Positions 1 through 8,645 of a DNA stretch of 64,000 bases are shown here, in pieces. The position numbers and the translations under genes are program-made. The first letter of the stretch is position 1. Each line of letters begins with the position of its first letter. Source of the stretch: Paraburkholderia ultramafica (GTDB lineage: Bacteria > Pseudomonadota > Gammaproteobacteria > Burkholderiales > Burkholderiaceae). The notes beneath the pieces are model-generated. The model saw only the letters and a list, made by a program, of their open reading frames with translations, had not been told where the DNA came from and did not search any database. The stretch spans positions 1 to 64,000 of the forward strand of contig NZ_CADIKK010000024.1 of assembly GCF_902859915.1 (NCBI RefSeq), written 5' to 3'.

Positions 1-3000
1 TGTCGCGAACCTGTCGGTGTCGGCTTCGACGGGCATGACGTCGCTGTCGACCGGTCTGTCGACGACCAACAGCAATGTTTCGCAATTGTCGGTGTCGGCT
101 TCGACGGGCATGACCTCGCTGTCGACCGGTCTGTCGACGACCAACAGCAATGTTTCGCAATTGTCGGTGTCGGCTTCGACGGGCATGACTTCGTTGTCGA
201 CCGGTCTGTCGACCACGAACAGCAGCGTGGCGTCGGTGTCGGTATCTGCGTCGACGGGCGTGGCGTCGCTGTCCACGGGCCTCGACAGCCTGTCGGCGTC
301 GACCTCCACGGGTCTGTCGACGGCCAACACGGGTATCAGCAGCCTGTCGACGGGTCTGTCGACCACGAACAGCAACGTCTCGCTGCTGTCGACGGGTCTG
401 TCGACGACCAACAGCAATGTCGCGAACCTGTCGGTGTCGGCTTCGACGGGCCTGACGTCGCTGTCGACGGGTCTGTCGACGACCAACAGCAATGTTTCGA
501 ACCTGTCGGTGTCGGCGTCGACGGGCATGGCTTCGCTGTCGACCGGTCTGTCGACTACGAACAGCAACGTGACGTCGGTGTCGACGGGCGTGGCGTCGCT
601 GTCCACGGGCCTCGACAGCCTGTCGGCGTCGACCTCCACGGGTCTGTCGACGGCCAACACGGGCATCAGCAGCCTGTCGACGGGTCTGTCGACCACGAAC
701 AGTAACGTCTCGCTGCTGTCGACGGGTCTGTCGACGACCAACAGCAATGTTTCGAACCTGTCGGTGTCGGCTTCGACGGGCATGGCTTCGCTGTCGACCG
801 GTCTATCGACCACGAACAGTAATGTGGCGTCGGTGTCGGTATCGGCGTCGACGGGTCTGACGTCGCTGTCGACGGGTCTGTCGACGACCAACAGCACTGT
901 TTCGCAACTCTCGACCGGTATCAACTCGCTGTCCACCTCGCTCAGCACGACTGACAGCAATGTGTTCAGCCTGTCCACGTCTGCATCGACGGGAATGAGC
1001 TCGTTGTCCACCGGTCTGTCGACGGCGAATAGCAACGTGTCCAGCCTGTCGGTGTCGGCCTCCACGGGTGTGAGTTCGCTGTCTACGGCGTTGAGCACGA
1101 CCGACGGCAACTTGTTCAGCCTTTCGGTGTCCAGTTCCACGGGCATGGATTCACTGTCCACGGGTCTGTCGACGGCAGACAGCAATGTCACATCGCTGTC
1201 GAGTTCGACGTCCAACGGCGTGTTCTCGCTGTCCACCGGTCTGTCCGCGGTCAACAGCAACCTGAACAGTCTGTCGGTGTCAACCTCCTACGGTCTGAGC
1301 ACGCTCGGCAATGGCATCCTGTCGCTGTCCACCGGCATGACCCAGCTGTCGACCACGATCGTCACACTGTCGGTATCGGCCTCGACGGGTATTTCGTCGT
1401 TGTCCACCGGTCTGTCGACGACCGACAGCAACGTTGCATCGTTGTCGGTGTCCAGTTCCACGGGCATGGGCTCGCTGTCGACCGGTTTGTCGACGACCAA
1501 TAGCAACGTTGCGTCGTTGTCGGTGTCCAGTTCGACGGGAGTCGCGTCGCTCTCAAGTGGTCTGTCGACGGCAAACAGTGGCATCACGTCGCTGTCGGCC
1601 GGTGTCACAAGCTTGTCGACGTCGACCTCCACGGGCCTGTCGTCACTGTCGACCGCGATGGATACGACCAACGGCAATGTCGCCAGTCTGTCGAGCGCAC
1701 TGGACACGACCAACAGCAACGTCGGTAGCTTGTCGACCGCGCTGAACGTGACCAACAGCAACCTGGACACCTTGTCGACGTCGACCTCCACGGGACTGTC
1801 ATCGCTGTCCACAGGTCTGTCGAGTACGAACAGCACGGTCGTATCGTTGTCGTCGTCGACCTCCACGGGACTGTCGTCGCTGTCCACGGGCCTGTCGACC
1901 ACAAATAGCGTGGTGAACGGTATTTCGACGGGCGTCGAGGGTGCGGTGGCGGGCGTGAGTTCGTTGTCGACCGGCCTGAGTTCGCTGTCGATGTCGACCT
2001 CGACGGGCCTGGCATCACTGTCGAGCGGCCTGTCTACGACAACGAGCAGTGTCACGTCGCTGTCGACGACGGTCTCGTCGATCTCGACGGCGGTACAGCC
2101 GGTCGTCGACATGGTCACGATGGCCAACGCGAAGGGCAATGCGTTTACCGGCACGCTGGTGGGCGGCCTGAACGCCGACAGTACAGTGCAGACGCGCAGT
2201 GCTACAGGCAACAACATCAGGAACGTCAATTCGGCGACCTGCTCATCGGTTTCCGGCGTCGATGCAACGGGCTCGGGTCTGTGCGTGACGGCCAACGGGG
2301 ACGGTGCCACTGCCTACGGCTCCAACGCGAATGCGAGCGGCGCCAACACCACTGCGATCGGCTTCCGCGCTGTCGCGCAATTTGCTGGCTCCGTGGCGAT
2401 CGGCTACAACGCGCAGGCGATTGCTGACCCGACGGTGGCCATCGGCGCAAACTCCCTCGCTTCCGGTAACAACTCGGTGGCCGTGGGCGCCAGCGCAGCG
2501 GCAACGGGTGCGAATGCGGGCGCGATGGGTATAAGCTCGAGCGCATCGGGCGACAACTCGATGGCGCTGGGAGCGAATGCCACTGCAACCGGCAGGAACG
2601 CCGTTGCCCTGGGTGCTGGCTCGATCGCTGCGGAAGACAACACCGTGTCGGTGGGTTCGGAAGGCAACGAGCGCCGCATCACCAACGTCGCCGCTGGTAT
2701 CAACCCGACCGATGCTGCGAACGTCAGCCAGTTGAACAACGCGATCAGCGGTGTACAGGGACAGATCAACAGCGTGGCGCGCAATGCCTACTCCGGCATT
2801 GCGGCGGCTACGGCGTTGACCATGATCCCGGAAGTCGACCCTGGCAAAACGTTGTCGTTCGGGATCGGTGCCGCAACGTTCGGCGGCTCCCAGGCCGTTG
2901 CGTTCGGTGGTACTGCACGTATCACGCAGAATGTGAAGGTCAAGATCGGTGTCGGCGTGAGTGGGGGCAGCACTACGGTAGGCGCTGGGGCTGCCTACCA

Positions 3001-3007
3001 GTGGTAA
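1..3007 (+). CDS. Trimeric autotransporter adhesin, C-terminal part (5' end outside window)
   Basis: The open frame runs in from the left edge; the first in-window GTG at 17 is only a repeat codon, so the start lies upstream. Residues to about 690 are a Ser/Thr-rich repeat stalk (units such as STGLSTTNSNVS). They are followed by YadA-head-like repeats of the GxNSVAVGA and NATATGRNAVALG type (about 750-880), a neck or stalk connector with the motif ITNVAAGINPTDAANVSQLN, and a C-terminal YadA-type anchor of about 70 residues ending in Trp (GAGAAYQW). In this type V secretion family three chains form one 12-strand outer-membrane beta-barrel and expose the stalk and head for adhesion. Placing a head-like block C-terminal to a long stalk is normal in Burkholderia members. 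The four genes downstream run the same way, 109 bp away, and may modify this protein. Confidence 0.93.
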   Translation, partial: VANLSVSASTGMTSLSTGLSTTNSNVSQLSVSASTGMTSLSTGLSTTNSNVSQLSVSASTGMTSLSTGLSTTNSSVASVSVSASTGVASLSTGLDSLSASTSTGLSTANTGISSLSTGLSTTNSNVSLLSTGLSTTNSNVANLSVSASTGLTSLSTGLSTTNSNVSNLSVSASTGMASLSTGLSTTNSNVTSVSTGVASLSTGLDSLSASTSTGLSTANTGISSLSTGLSTTNSNVSLLSTGLSTTNSNVSNLSVSASTGMASLSTGLSTTNSNVASVSVSASTGLTSLSTGLSTTNSTVSQLSTGINSLSTSLSTTDSNVFSLSTSASTGMSSLSTGLSTANSNVSSLSVSASTGVSSLSTALSTTDGNLFSLSVSSSTGMDSLSTGLSTADSNVTSLSSSTSNGVFSLSTGLSAVNSNLNSLSVSTSYGLSTLGNGILSLSTGMTQLSTTIVTLSVSASTGISSLSTGLSTTDSNVASLSVSSSTGMGSLSTGLSTTNSNVASLSVSSSTGVASLSSGLSTANSGITSLSAGVTSLSTSTSTGLSSLSTAMDTTNGNVASLSSALDTTNSNVGSLSTALNVTNSNLDTLSTSTSTGLSSLSTGLSSTNSTVVSLSSSTSTGLSSLSTGLSTTNSVVNGISTGVEGAVAGVSSLSTGLSSLSMSTSTGLASLSSGLSTTTSSVTSLSTTVSSISTAVQPVVDMVTMANAKGNAFTGTLVGGLNADSTVQTRSATGNNIRNVNSATCSSVSGVDATGSGLCVTANGDGATAYGSNANASGANTTAIGFRAVAQFAGSVAIGYNAQAIADPTVAIGANSLASGNNSVAVGASAAATGANAGAMGISSSASGDNSMALGANATATGRNAVALGAGSIAAEDNTVSVGSEGNERRITNVAAGINPTDAANVSQLNNAISGVQGQINSVARNAYSGIAAATALTMIPEVDPGKTLSFGIGAATFGGSQAVAFGGTARITQNVKVKIGVGVSGGSTTVGAGAAYQW
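17..241 (+). repeat. 75-bp tandem repeat of the adhesin stalk
   Basis: Three successive copies of a 75-bp unit begin at 17, 92 and 167 and are nearly identical at DNA level. Each encodes 25 residues, of which 13 are Ser or Thr in the commonest version. The unit can be divided into a 14-residue block (STGLSTTNSNVSQL) and an 11-residue block (SVSASTGMTSL). Variants continue to about 2090. The left edge of the window lies inside the array. Confidence 0.9.
260..919 (+). repeat. 330-bp higher-order repeat, two copies, in the adhesin stalk
   Basis: Positions 260-589 and 590-919 are two copies of a 330-bp (110-residue) super-unit with few substitutions. Both have the same module order, with block lengths 7, 7, 18, 14, 14, 11, 14, 11 and 14 residues. 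Near-identity at silent sites points to recent duplication, probably by unequal recombination between repeats. Confidence 0.85.
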
Positions 3008-3116
3008 GCGGCATATAGTAGGTATGCACCGTTGAAATCATGGGCGGTGCGATGAAAGGCGTGGTAGGCGTGCCTCGTTGTGAGGACGTCTGCCACGTCA
3101 GTTTAAGGGGCGTTCC

Positions 3117-4250
3117 ATGCGTATCGGGATTTCAGTACTTAGTCACGAAGGCCAGAACATTTGGCAGAATGGCTTGGGCCAGAACGTCGTATTTCTCGCG
3201 CAGCTATTTCAACGGCTACCCTTCGTGCGCTCGGTCTTGCTGATCGACGTGGGCAGCGAGAATGCGCTGCCGCGTGAGGTCGACTTCATTTCAGGCGGGT
3301 TACGGATCGTCACACAGCAGCAGGCTGGTGATGAAGTTGACGTGATCTTCGAAATGAGTGGCGCACTCGATAACAAATGGCTGGACCTGATGCGAGCTCG
3401 CGGCCGCAAGGTGGTCTACTATTGTTGCGGGCAGCCTTACGTCGGTCTTGTCGAGCCATCGGTATTTGACAAGCCAGTGCACTCGTCCCGACCGGATCGG
3501 TGCGATGAGATATGGTTGTTTTCGAAGGACCGGCTGAGCATTCCGATGATGCGTACGTTGCACCGCTGTGCGGTACATGAAGTGCCGTTTATCTGGCATC
3601 CGGGTTTCATCGAGGCCCGGATCGCGGATGTTGAGTCGCATGGCGTGCGTTATGGCTACGAAGTGAACCGCACGGCGGACAAGGGTCTGCGTGTGGCGGT
3701 TTTCGAACCGAACATCTCCGTTGTGAAGTCGTCCAGCATTCCGATGCTGATATGCGATGAGGCCTATCGCGAGGATCGTAGCAGCGTGAGCGCGATGACG
3801 TTGCTCAATACGCTGCATATGAAAGATCACCCTACACTGCTGTATCTGGCGAATTCGCTGGATCTGGTGCGTGAGCACCGGGCCTGTTTTGTCGGCCGGC
3901 ACGACATAGTGGGGTTCATGGGCCAGTCTGCGGATGCGGTGGTGGCCCACCAGTGGGGTAACGACCAGAACTACAGCTATCTGGATGCGCTGTACGGCGA
4001 TTACCCACTGATACACAATTCTCCATGGCTCGCGGATGCGGGTTATTACTACCCCGGGTTTGATATACAGGCGGGCGCGCAGCAATTGTTGCGCGCTGCG
4101 CGCGACCACGATGCGCAGCTTGACGCATATCGCGAGCGCTCACGCGCGGTGTTCGATGCGGTCAACCCGTTCAGCCAAAAGAATCTCGATATCTACGCCG
4201 AGCGGCTGATTGCGTTGATGGGCGGTAGCGGAAATGGAAAGGTGGCGTGA
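3117..4250 (+). CDS. DUF2827-like protein 1, putative GT-B glycosyltransferase
   Basis: 377 residues, no signal peptide, so presumably cytoplasmic. The N-terminus (MRIGISVLSHEGQNIWQNG, then QNVVFLAQLF) has the look of the first Rossmann half of a GT-B glycosyltransferase. The C-terminal half has HQWGNDQNYSYLDALYGDYP followed by LIHNS (about residues 278-302), which resembles the acceptor-loop/nucleotide-sugar region of GT-B enzymes. Two paralogues with the same conserved blocks (FEPNI..VK, NSLD, GRHD, HQW.N..NY) follow. From memory the family matches DUF2827, uncharacterised and common in Burkholderia-type genomes. The start is supported by AAGGGG six bases upstream. It overlaps the next gene (TGATG). 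The glycosyltransferase role, with the adhesin as target, is an inference from fold-like motifs and context. Confidence 0.75.
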   Translation: MRIGISVLSHEGQNIWQNGLGQNVVFLAQLFQRLPFVRSVLLIDVGSENALPREVDFISGGLRIVTQQQAGDEVDVIFEMSGALDNKWLDLMRARGRKVVYYCCGQPYVGLVEPSVFDKPVHSSRPDRCDEIWLFSKDRLSIPMMRTLHRCAVHEVPFIWHPGFIEARIADVESHGVRYGYEVNRTADKGLRVAVFEPNISVVKSSSIPMLICDEAYREDRSSVSAMTLLNTLHMKDHPTLLYLANSLDLVREHRACFVGRHDIVGFMGQSADAVVAHQWGNDQNYSYLDALYGDYPLIHNSPWLADAGYYYPGFDIQAGAQQLLRAARDHDAQLDAYRERSRAVFDAVNPFSQKNLDIYAERLIALMGGSGNGKVA

Positions 4251-5410
4251 TGGCGGAATACACGGGAAGAAAAGGTGCGCCGCACAACCTGAAGGTTGGC
4301 GTGTCGTTGTTCGTGCGCAAGGGTAGTCAGTCGTTGTGGGAAAACGGGATTTTCCAGAACTGCCTGTTTCTTGTGATGCTGCTGCGACTGGTGCCGTCGA
4401 TTAGTGAGGTGCACCTCGTGATCGGCGGCGACGGGGACATCGAGGACGCGAAGCGTTTCGTCAAGGATGCGCCCGCGCCGCTGATCGACATGGCGGACGC
4501 GGCATCACGCTTGGACCTGATGATCGAAATGAGCGCGCAGTTGAATAAAGATTGGGTCACCGCGTTTCGTGAGCGCGGCGGAAAGGTCGTGTCGATGCGG
4601 GTCGGCAACGACTACGTCATTGATATCGAGCGGATGATTTTCGATCGGCCCAATGCGCTGTTGGTCAGTGGCGCACCGTACAACGAGATCTGGACGTTGC
4701 AGGAATATGAAAACTCGTGCAGCCCGTATTACCGCAGCGTGATGCGTGCTCCGGTGCGCATCATGCCGCATCTATGGAGTCCGCTCGTGATCGACCGCGC
4801 GATCGAACACGATGGCGCCGGGCTGAAGTTCGGTTACGAGCCGGGTCGCAGACGCTGGCGCGCAGGTATTTTCGAGCCGAACATTTGCATGGTGAAAACG
4901 AGCCACATCTCGATGCTGTGCTGCGAAGCAGCGCACCGGGGTGATCCACACATGCTCGAACACGTATGGGTTTACAACACTCTGAAGACGAAGGAACACT
5001 CGGGATTCTTCAGCTTCGCAAGCAGCCTGGATATCGTGAAACATGGGGTTGCGTCGTTCGAAGGGCGCTTTCCGTTCTATCAGGTGATGAGTCAGTATGT
5101 TGATGTTGTGGTTACGCATCAATGGGAGAATGCTCAGAACTACCTGTACTACGAAGCGCTGCATGGCGGCTATCCGCTCGTGCACAATTCGCACCTGATC
5201 GGTGATTGCGGCTACCGCTATCACGACTTCGACTGTGAAGAGGGCGGGCGGGCGCTCCTGCAGGCGTTCGGTGAGCACGACGGCAATCTGGACGCATACC
5301 GGCGTACTGCGCGGGCGTTCCTGCAGACTCTGCATCCGGAGGAGGCGGGCAACGTGAAGACATACAGCGACGCGATTGACGCGCTATTTGCCGAGGAGAC
5401 CGCGAAATGA
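4250..5410 (+). CDS. DUF2827-like protein 2, putative GT-B glycosyltransferase
   Basis: 386 residues from the ATG at 4250, which overlaps the previous stop as TGATG; a GTG one codon earlier is possible but less likely. It shares the paralogue blocks: LWENGIFQNCLFLVMLL near residue 28, LDLMIEMSAQL, GIFEPNICMVKTS and THQWENAQNYLYYEAL with LVHNS near residues 285-310. It also has an N-terminal extension of about 10 residues. No signal peptide or membrane segment is seen. Overlap at both ends (ATGA with the next gene) indicates translational coupling and stoichiometric production. The catalytic role is inferred, as for its paralogues. Confidence 0.75.
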   Translation: MAEYTGRKGAPHNLKVGVSLFVRKGSQSLWENGIFQNCLFLVMLLRLVPSISEVHLVIGGDGDIEDAKRFVKDAPAPLIDMADAASRLDLMIEMSAQLNKDWVTAFRERGGKVVSMRVGNDYVIDIERMIFDRPNALLVSGAPYNEIWTLQEYENSCSPYYRSVMRAPVRIMPHLWSPLVIDRAIEHDGAGLKFGYEPGRRRWRAGIFEPNICMVKTSHISMLCCEAAHRGDPHMLEHVWVYNTLKTKEHSGFFSFASSLDIVKHGVASFEGRFPFYQVMSQYVDVVVTHQWENAQNYLYYEALHGGYPLVHNSHLIGDCGYRYHDFDCEEGGRALLQAFGEHDGNLDAYRRTARAFLQTLHPEEAGNVKTYSDAIDALFAEETAK

Positions 5411-5997
5411 TTCTGGAAGTCTTTACGTTCAGGCGCATCGTTGCCCTACTGGCGGCCCTACTGACTGTCGCGCTGGTTCCGTCGATCAGTGCGGCGCAGA
5501 GCGTGCTGGCGCCGCCTGCTGCCGAGCCAGTTGGACGCAATCCTCTTGTGAAGGCCGTGTCTGGGATCGGAGTGCGCCAGTGCCTCCCGGCATTGAGCGA
5601 CCTGGTGACGATCGGCGCTCGCGACGCCGTCAACAGTGACCTGCTGCTGGACTGGGATCGCGCCCATCCCGACAAAGGAGCGGTTTTCTCGCTGGTTGGA
5701 CTGCAGTATGGGCAGTCCAACGCGGCCATGTCGATCGCAGCGGTGCCTGGGGCGGACGGCAATTGTTCGGTGGCGGCCGAGCGCGTGGAGTTCCTCCCAC
5801 AGGCATGCGTGCAGGTGGCGCAACATGAGTTGCGCGGCTATCAGGCGACGCAACTCCTTGCGCGCATGACCGTCTACACAACGCCGCGAGATGCTGGTTC
5901 GACTGTATCGCTAATTGATGCATCTCCCGGGTGTCTTGCGATCCGCCGCTATGTGAAGGTGACTCAGACGGTGACATCCAGTGGAGCAGCAAGATGA
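5407..5997 (+). CDS. Small exported protein of the adhesin operon, unknown function
   Basis: 196 residues. The N-terminus (FRRIVALLAALLTVALVPSI, then SAAQS) is a typical Sec signal peptide with cleavage expected after AxA-like SAA near residue 30. The mature part of about 165 residues has four scattered Cys (in RQCLPAL, GNCSVAA, QACVQVA and PGCLAIR), which could form two disulfides in the periplasm. I recognise no family. The gene overlaps both neighbours by ATGA (5407-5410 and 5994-5997), so it is embedded between DUF2827-like genes 2 and 3. That position suggests it serves the same pathway, for example as a periplasmic chaperone or accessory of the adhesin. This is inference only. Confidence 0.72.
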   Translation: MILEVFTFRRIVALLAALLTVALVPSISAAQSVLAPPAAEPVGRNPLVKAVSGIGVRQCLPALSDLVTIGARDAVNSDLLLDWDRAHPDKGAVFSLVGLQYGQSNAAMSIAAVPGADGNCSVAAERVEFLPQACVQVAQHELRGYQATQLLARMTVYTTPRDAGSTVSLIDASPGCLAIRRYVKVTQTVTSSGAAR

Positions 5998-7121
5998 GCG
6001 GACTGCGTATCGGCATCACGATAGGATTGCACAGTGCGGACGAGACATTGTGGAATAACGGCATCAAACAAAACGCAGTGTTCCTCGCGGAGACGTTACG
6101 TCATTGTCCGGGCGTCGCCAGCACTACGCTGGTCAATACGACTGCGGTTCCGGTTACCACGGCATTGCCATGGGATCTGCAGCGTTGGCCGACTGCAATG
6201 TTCCAAGACGTGAAGGACCAACTTGATCTGGTGATCGAACTGGGTGGCCAGATCGACGCGGAGCGCACAAACTATCTGAAGTCCCGTGGTGTGAGGCTCG
6301 TGTCGTACTGCTGTGGGTTCGAGTACATCCACGCGGCCGAGGCGATGATCTTCGGCAAAGTGTTGTGGGACGGCAACCTGTTCGTTAATTCGCGTTACGA
6401 TGACTTGTGGTTCATCCCGCAAGTGGCCGGCAACAGTCAGAGCTATCTGGAGGTACTGCGACGCGTGAGCGGACGCGTAGTACCGTTCGTATGGAGCCCG
6501 GTGTTCCTCGATGGACAGAGCCGCAATCTCCCGCACGGCGGTGTGTATCAGCCTCATGATGGGCCGCGCCGTCTGACGGTGATGGAACCGAACATCAACA
6601 TCGTGAAGTTTTGTCTGTACCCGGCGTTGATCGCGGAACTGGCCTACCGTGAGCGTCCACAGGACATCAAGGTGCTGCAGGTGGCCAATGCGCTGCAGAT
6701 GGCGCAAAACCATGTGGACTTCATCGCGTTGATGAATCAGCTCGATATCGTGCGCGGCCACAAGGCGGTGTTCACTGGTCGCCACGACACGCCGACGTTT
6801 CTCGCGCAGGAAACAGATGTCGTGATCTCGCATCAATTGGAGAATCCGCTGAACTATTTTTATCTGGAGGTGTGCTGGCAGGGGTATGCGCTTATTCATA
6901 ACGCGACGCTTTGCGCTCGCCTTGGCTACTACTACGAGGGCAATGACGCGCACGCGGGCGCGCGCCGACTGATTGAGGCGATTGACTTGCACGATCAGAA
7001 TGCGCACGAGTACCGCGAACGACAGCGCGAGCTGATACGCAGCTATCTGCCGGACAATCCTGAGGTGGTGAGCACCTATCAGACGTTGCTGGATGAATTG
7101 ATGAACAGGCCGATACGTTGA
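5994..7121 (+). CDS. DUF2827-like protein 3, putative GT-B glycosyltransferase
   Basis: 375 residues. The chosen ATG at 5994 gives MSGLRIGITIGLHSADETLW, which lines up with the starts of the two paralogues and overlaps the upstream stop by ATGA; an upstream in-frame start at 5931 would lie inside the previous gene. Conserved blocks: LWNNGIKQNAVFLAE, LDLVIELGGQID, VMEPNINIVKF, NQLDIVRGHKAVFTGRHD and ISHQLENPLNYFYLE with LIHNA. It is more diverged in the last block (HQLEN, not HQWEN; IHNA, not IHNS), so it may have a different donor or acceptor. It is the last gene of the operon; no clear rho-independent terminator was seen after it. Confidence 0.75.
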   Translation: MSGLRIGITIGLHSADETLWNNGIKQNAVFLAETLRHCPGVASTTLVNTTAVPVTTALPWDLQRWPTAMFQDVKDQLDLVIELGGQIDAERTNYLKSRGVRLVSYCCGFEYIHAAEAMIFGKVLWDGNLFVNSRYDDLWFIPQVAGNSQSYLEVLRRVSGRVVPFVWSPVFLDGQSRNLPHGGVYQPHDGPRRLTVMEPNINIVKFCLYPALIAELAYRERPQDIKVLQVANALQMAQNHVDFIALMNQLDIVRGHKAVFTGRHDTPTFLAQETDVVISHQLENPLNYFYLEVCWQGYALIHNATLCARLGYYYEGNDAHAGARRLIEAIDLHDQNAHEYRERQRELIRSYLPDNPEVVSTYQTLLDELMNRPIR

Positions 7122-7800
7122 CCGGTGGCGGGACTGGTCAGATATCGGATTGATTCAATGCTATTGGTAGATTCGGGTAAATAGAACAATGAAAACCCAT
7201 ATTTGTGTTGACCGTTTCGCTGACATTCGCGGCTGCAATGACGGCTGGCTGTTCGATGTGGTCTGGACCCATGCAGTCCTGGTAAATCGCTTCGTGTGAG
7301 ATGCGCATCGATTGATCCTCCGGAAAGTCGACTGACAGCCGGCTGGCGATCGGCGCGGCGTACGCCACGAATGGATACGCTGCCGGTGTGCGGCGGCATA
7401 TCCGGTGAAAAACGCGCGACTGCAATTGCGAATTCAACCCTACACTCACGGTGTGTCGCCGTGTCGAAATCGGGTCGGCGCCAGGCGCCGGCTTGCACCG
7501 GTAAGCAAGCCACTCCCGCTTGCGAGCACGGCCCAGGCAATACAACTGCCACGCGGCGCAGCAACAAGCGTCGTCTTTGACATCTTTTCTCAATCGCATT
7601 GCAAGATGCTCTCGCCCATTACTATGATGGTGTATGGGGTATCTGTTTTTCTGCGCGTAGTTCGCATCGACCGGCGGTGCCAGTTCATCGGTGCCGTGCG
7701 TCTGCGTCGCAATGAAATCGATTTGTAAGCAGAGGCAGCTTGTCTCCTCTGGTGTCTGGCACGCACTTTCTACCGCACACGCGGCATACGGAGGGTCACG
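7122..7800. other. Intergenic region, no supported gene
   Basis: About 680 bp between the adhesin operon and the response regulator gene. Open frames exist on both strands but none has family-like sequence, a good ribosome binding site or a sensible boundary; the longest one on the minus strand runs into the regulator gene. The last part (CGGAGGGTCACG just before 7801) supplies a good ribosome binding site for the regulator. Nothing else is recognisable. Confidence 0.6.
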
Positions 7801-8535
7801 ATGGCTCCTCTCACAATTCGGGTCGTACTTGCAGACGATCACCCGGCCATAATCAGCGGTGTGGAACATGAGCTGCTACTGGATAGCACAATCCAGCTAG
7901 TAGGCGCAGCGAAGAACTCGACGGAATTGATTGCGCTACTCGCAACCAAGGCATGCGACGTTCTGGTGTCCGATTACGCGATGCCGGCGGGCGAATACGG
8001 TGACGGAATTGCGCTGTTTTCCCTGATCCAGCGGCGCTATCCGACTGTCAAACTCGTCGTGCTTACCATGCTGGACAACCCGGCGGTACTGCGCGCGATT
8101 GTGCTCCAGGGCATCAAGTGCATCGTCAGTAAGTCGGACGCCCTTACCCATATCGTTCCCGCCACGCATACCGCGTTTATCGGCGGTAAGTACTATTCGC
8201 CGAGAGTGGAGGAGATCGTCCAGTCGATCGACTGGAACCGTCGAGGCCGCGGTTCGACCGACGTTCTCAGCCAGCGCGAATCTGAAGTTGTGAGGCTGTT
8301 TGCGTCCGGGTTGACGGTCAATGAGATTGCTGAACGGTTGTGTCGCAGCAAGAAGACGATTAGCTCGCAAAAGTCGAAGGCGATGGAAAAGCTCGGTATC
8401 GAACGGGAAGTCGATCTGCTGCGCTATGCGATGGAGACCGGTTTGGTGCCGTCGGCCCCGCAAGCGTCCAGCGGTGGGCCCGAGATACAGCGGCAGGGGG
8501 ACGGCATACTCCCTGTTGCCTCGAAAGACTCATAA
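7801..8535 (+). CDS. RcsB-like response regulator (receiver + LuxR-type HTH)
   Basis: 244 residues. The receiver domain begins IRVVLADDHPAIISGVEHEL; the phosphoacceptor is Asp58 in LVSDYAMP and the acidic pair is Asp12-Asp13. A LuxR-type HTH spans about residues 160-215 (LSQRESEVVRLFASGLTVNE, then KKTISSQKSKAMEKLGI). The GEYGDGIALF, LTMLDNPAVLRAI and KKTISSQK segments are close to enterobacterial RcsB as I remember it. A good SD (GGAGGG) precedes the ATG. It converges with a hybrid kinase gene 110 bp away and follows the adhesin operon, so it is probably the output of that kinase and may regulate the adhesin; the latter is inference. The C-terminal 25 residues look disordered. Confidence 0.92.
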   Translation: MAPLTIRVVLADDHPAIISGVEHELLLDSTIQLVGAAKNSTELIALLATKACDVLVSDYAMPAGEYGDGIALFSLIQRRYPTVKLVVLTMLDNPAVLRAIVLQGIKCIVSKSDALTHIVPATHTAFIGGKYYSPRVEEIVQSIDWNRRGRGSTDVLSQRESEVVRLFASGLTVNEIAERLCRSKKTISSQKSKAMEKLGIEREVDLLRYAMETGLVPSAPQASSGGPEIQRQGDGILPVASKDS

Positions 8536-8645
8536 GGCCCGAATGGGTTGGCACGTAGCCGCCGCGCCGTCTGGCTGAGTCCAGGGATTTGCGGCGACCC
8601 GTTACGCTTTGTCGACCTGCCGAGGGAGCTTCCTGCATTTTGTTG

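Noticed and set aside
1288..2310. Long minus-strand open frame under the adhesin repeats
   Set aside because: Repeat units of a length divisible by three keep the opposite frame free of stops; the translation is a repetitive shadow with no family-like content.
3040..3243. Short plus-strand frame at the start of the first DUF2827-like gene
   Set aside because: Out of frame with the clearly family-like gene at 3117 and without a ribosome binding site.
7138..7869. Minus-strand frame in the gap before the response regulator
   Set aside because: It overlaps the regulator start and has a low-complexity translation.
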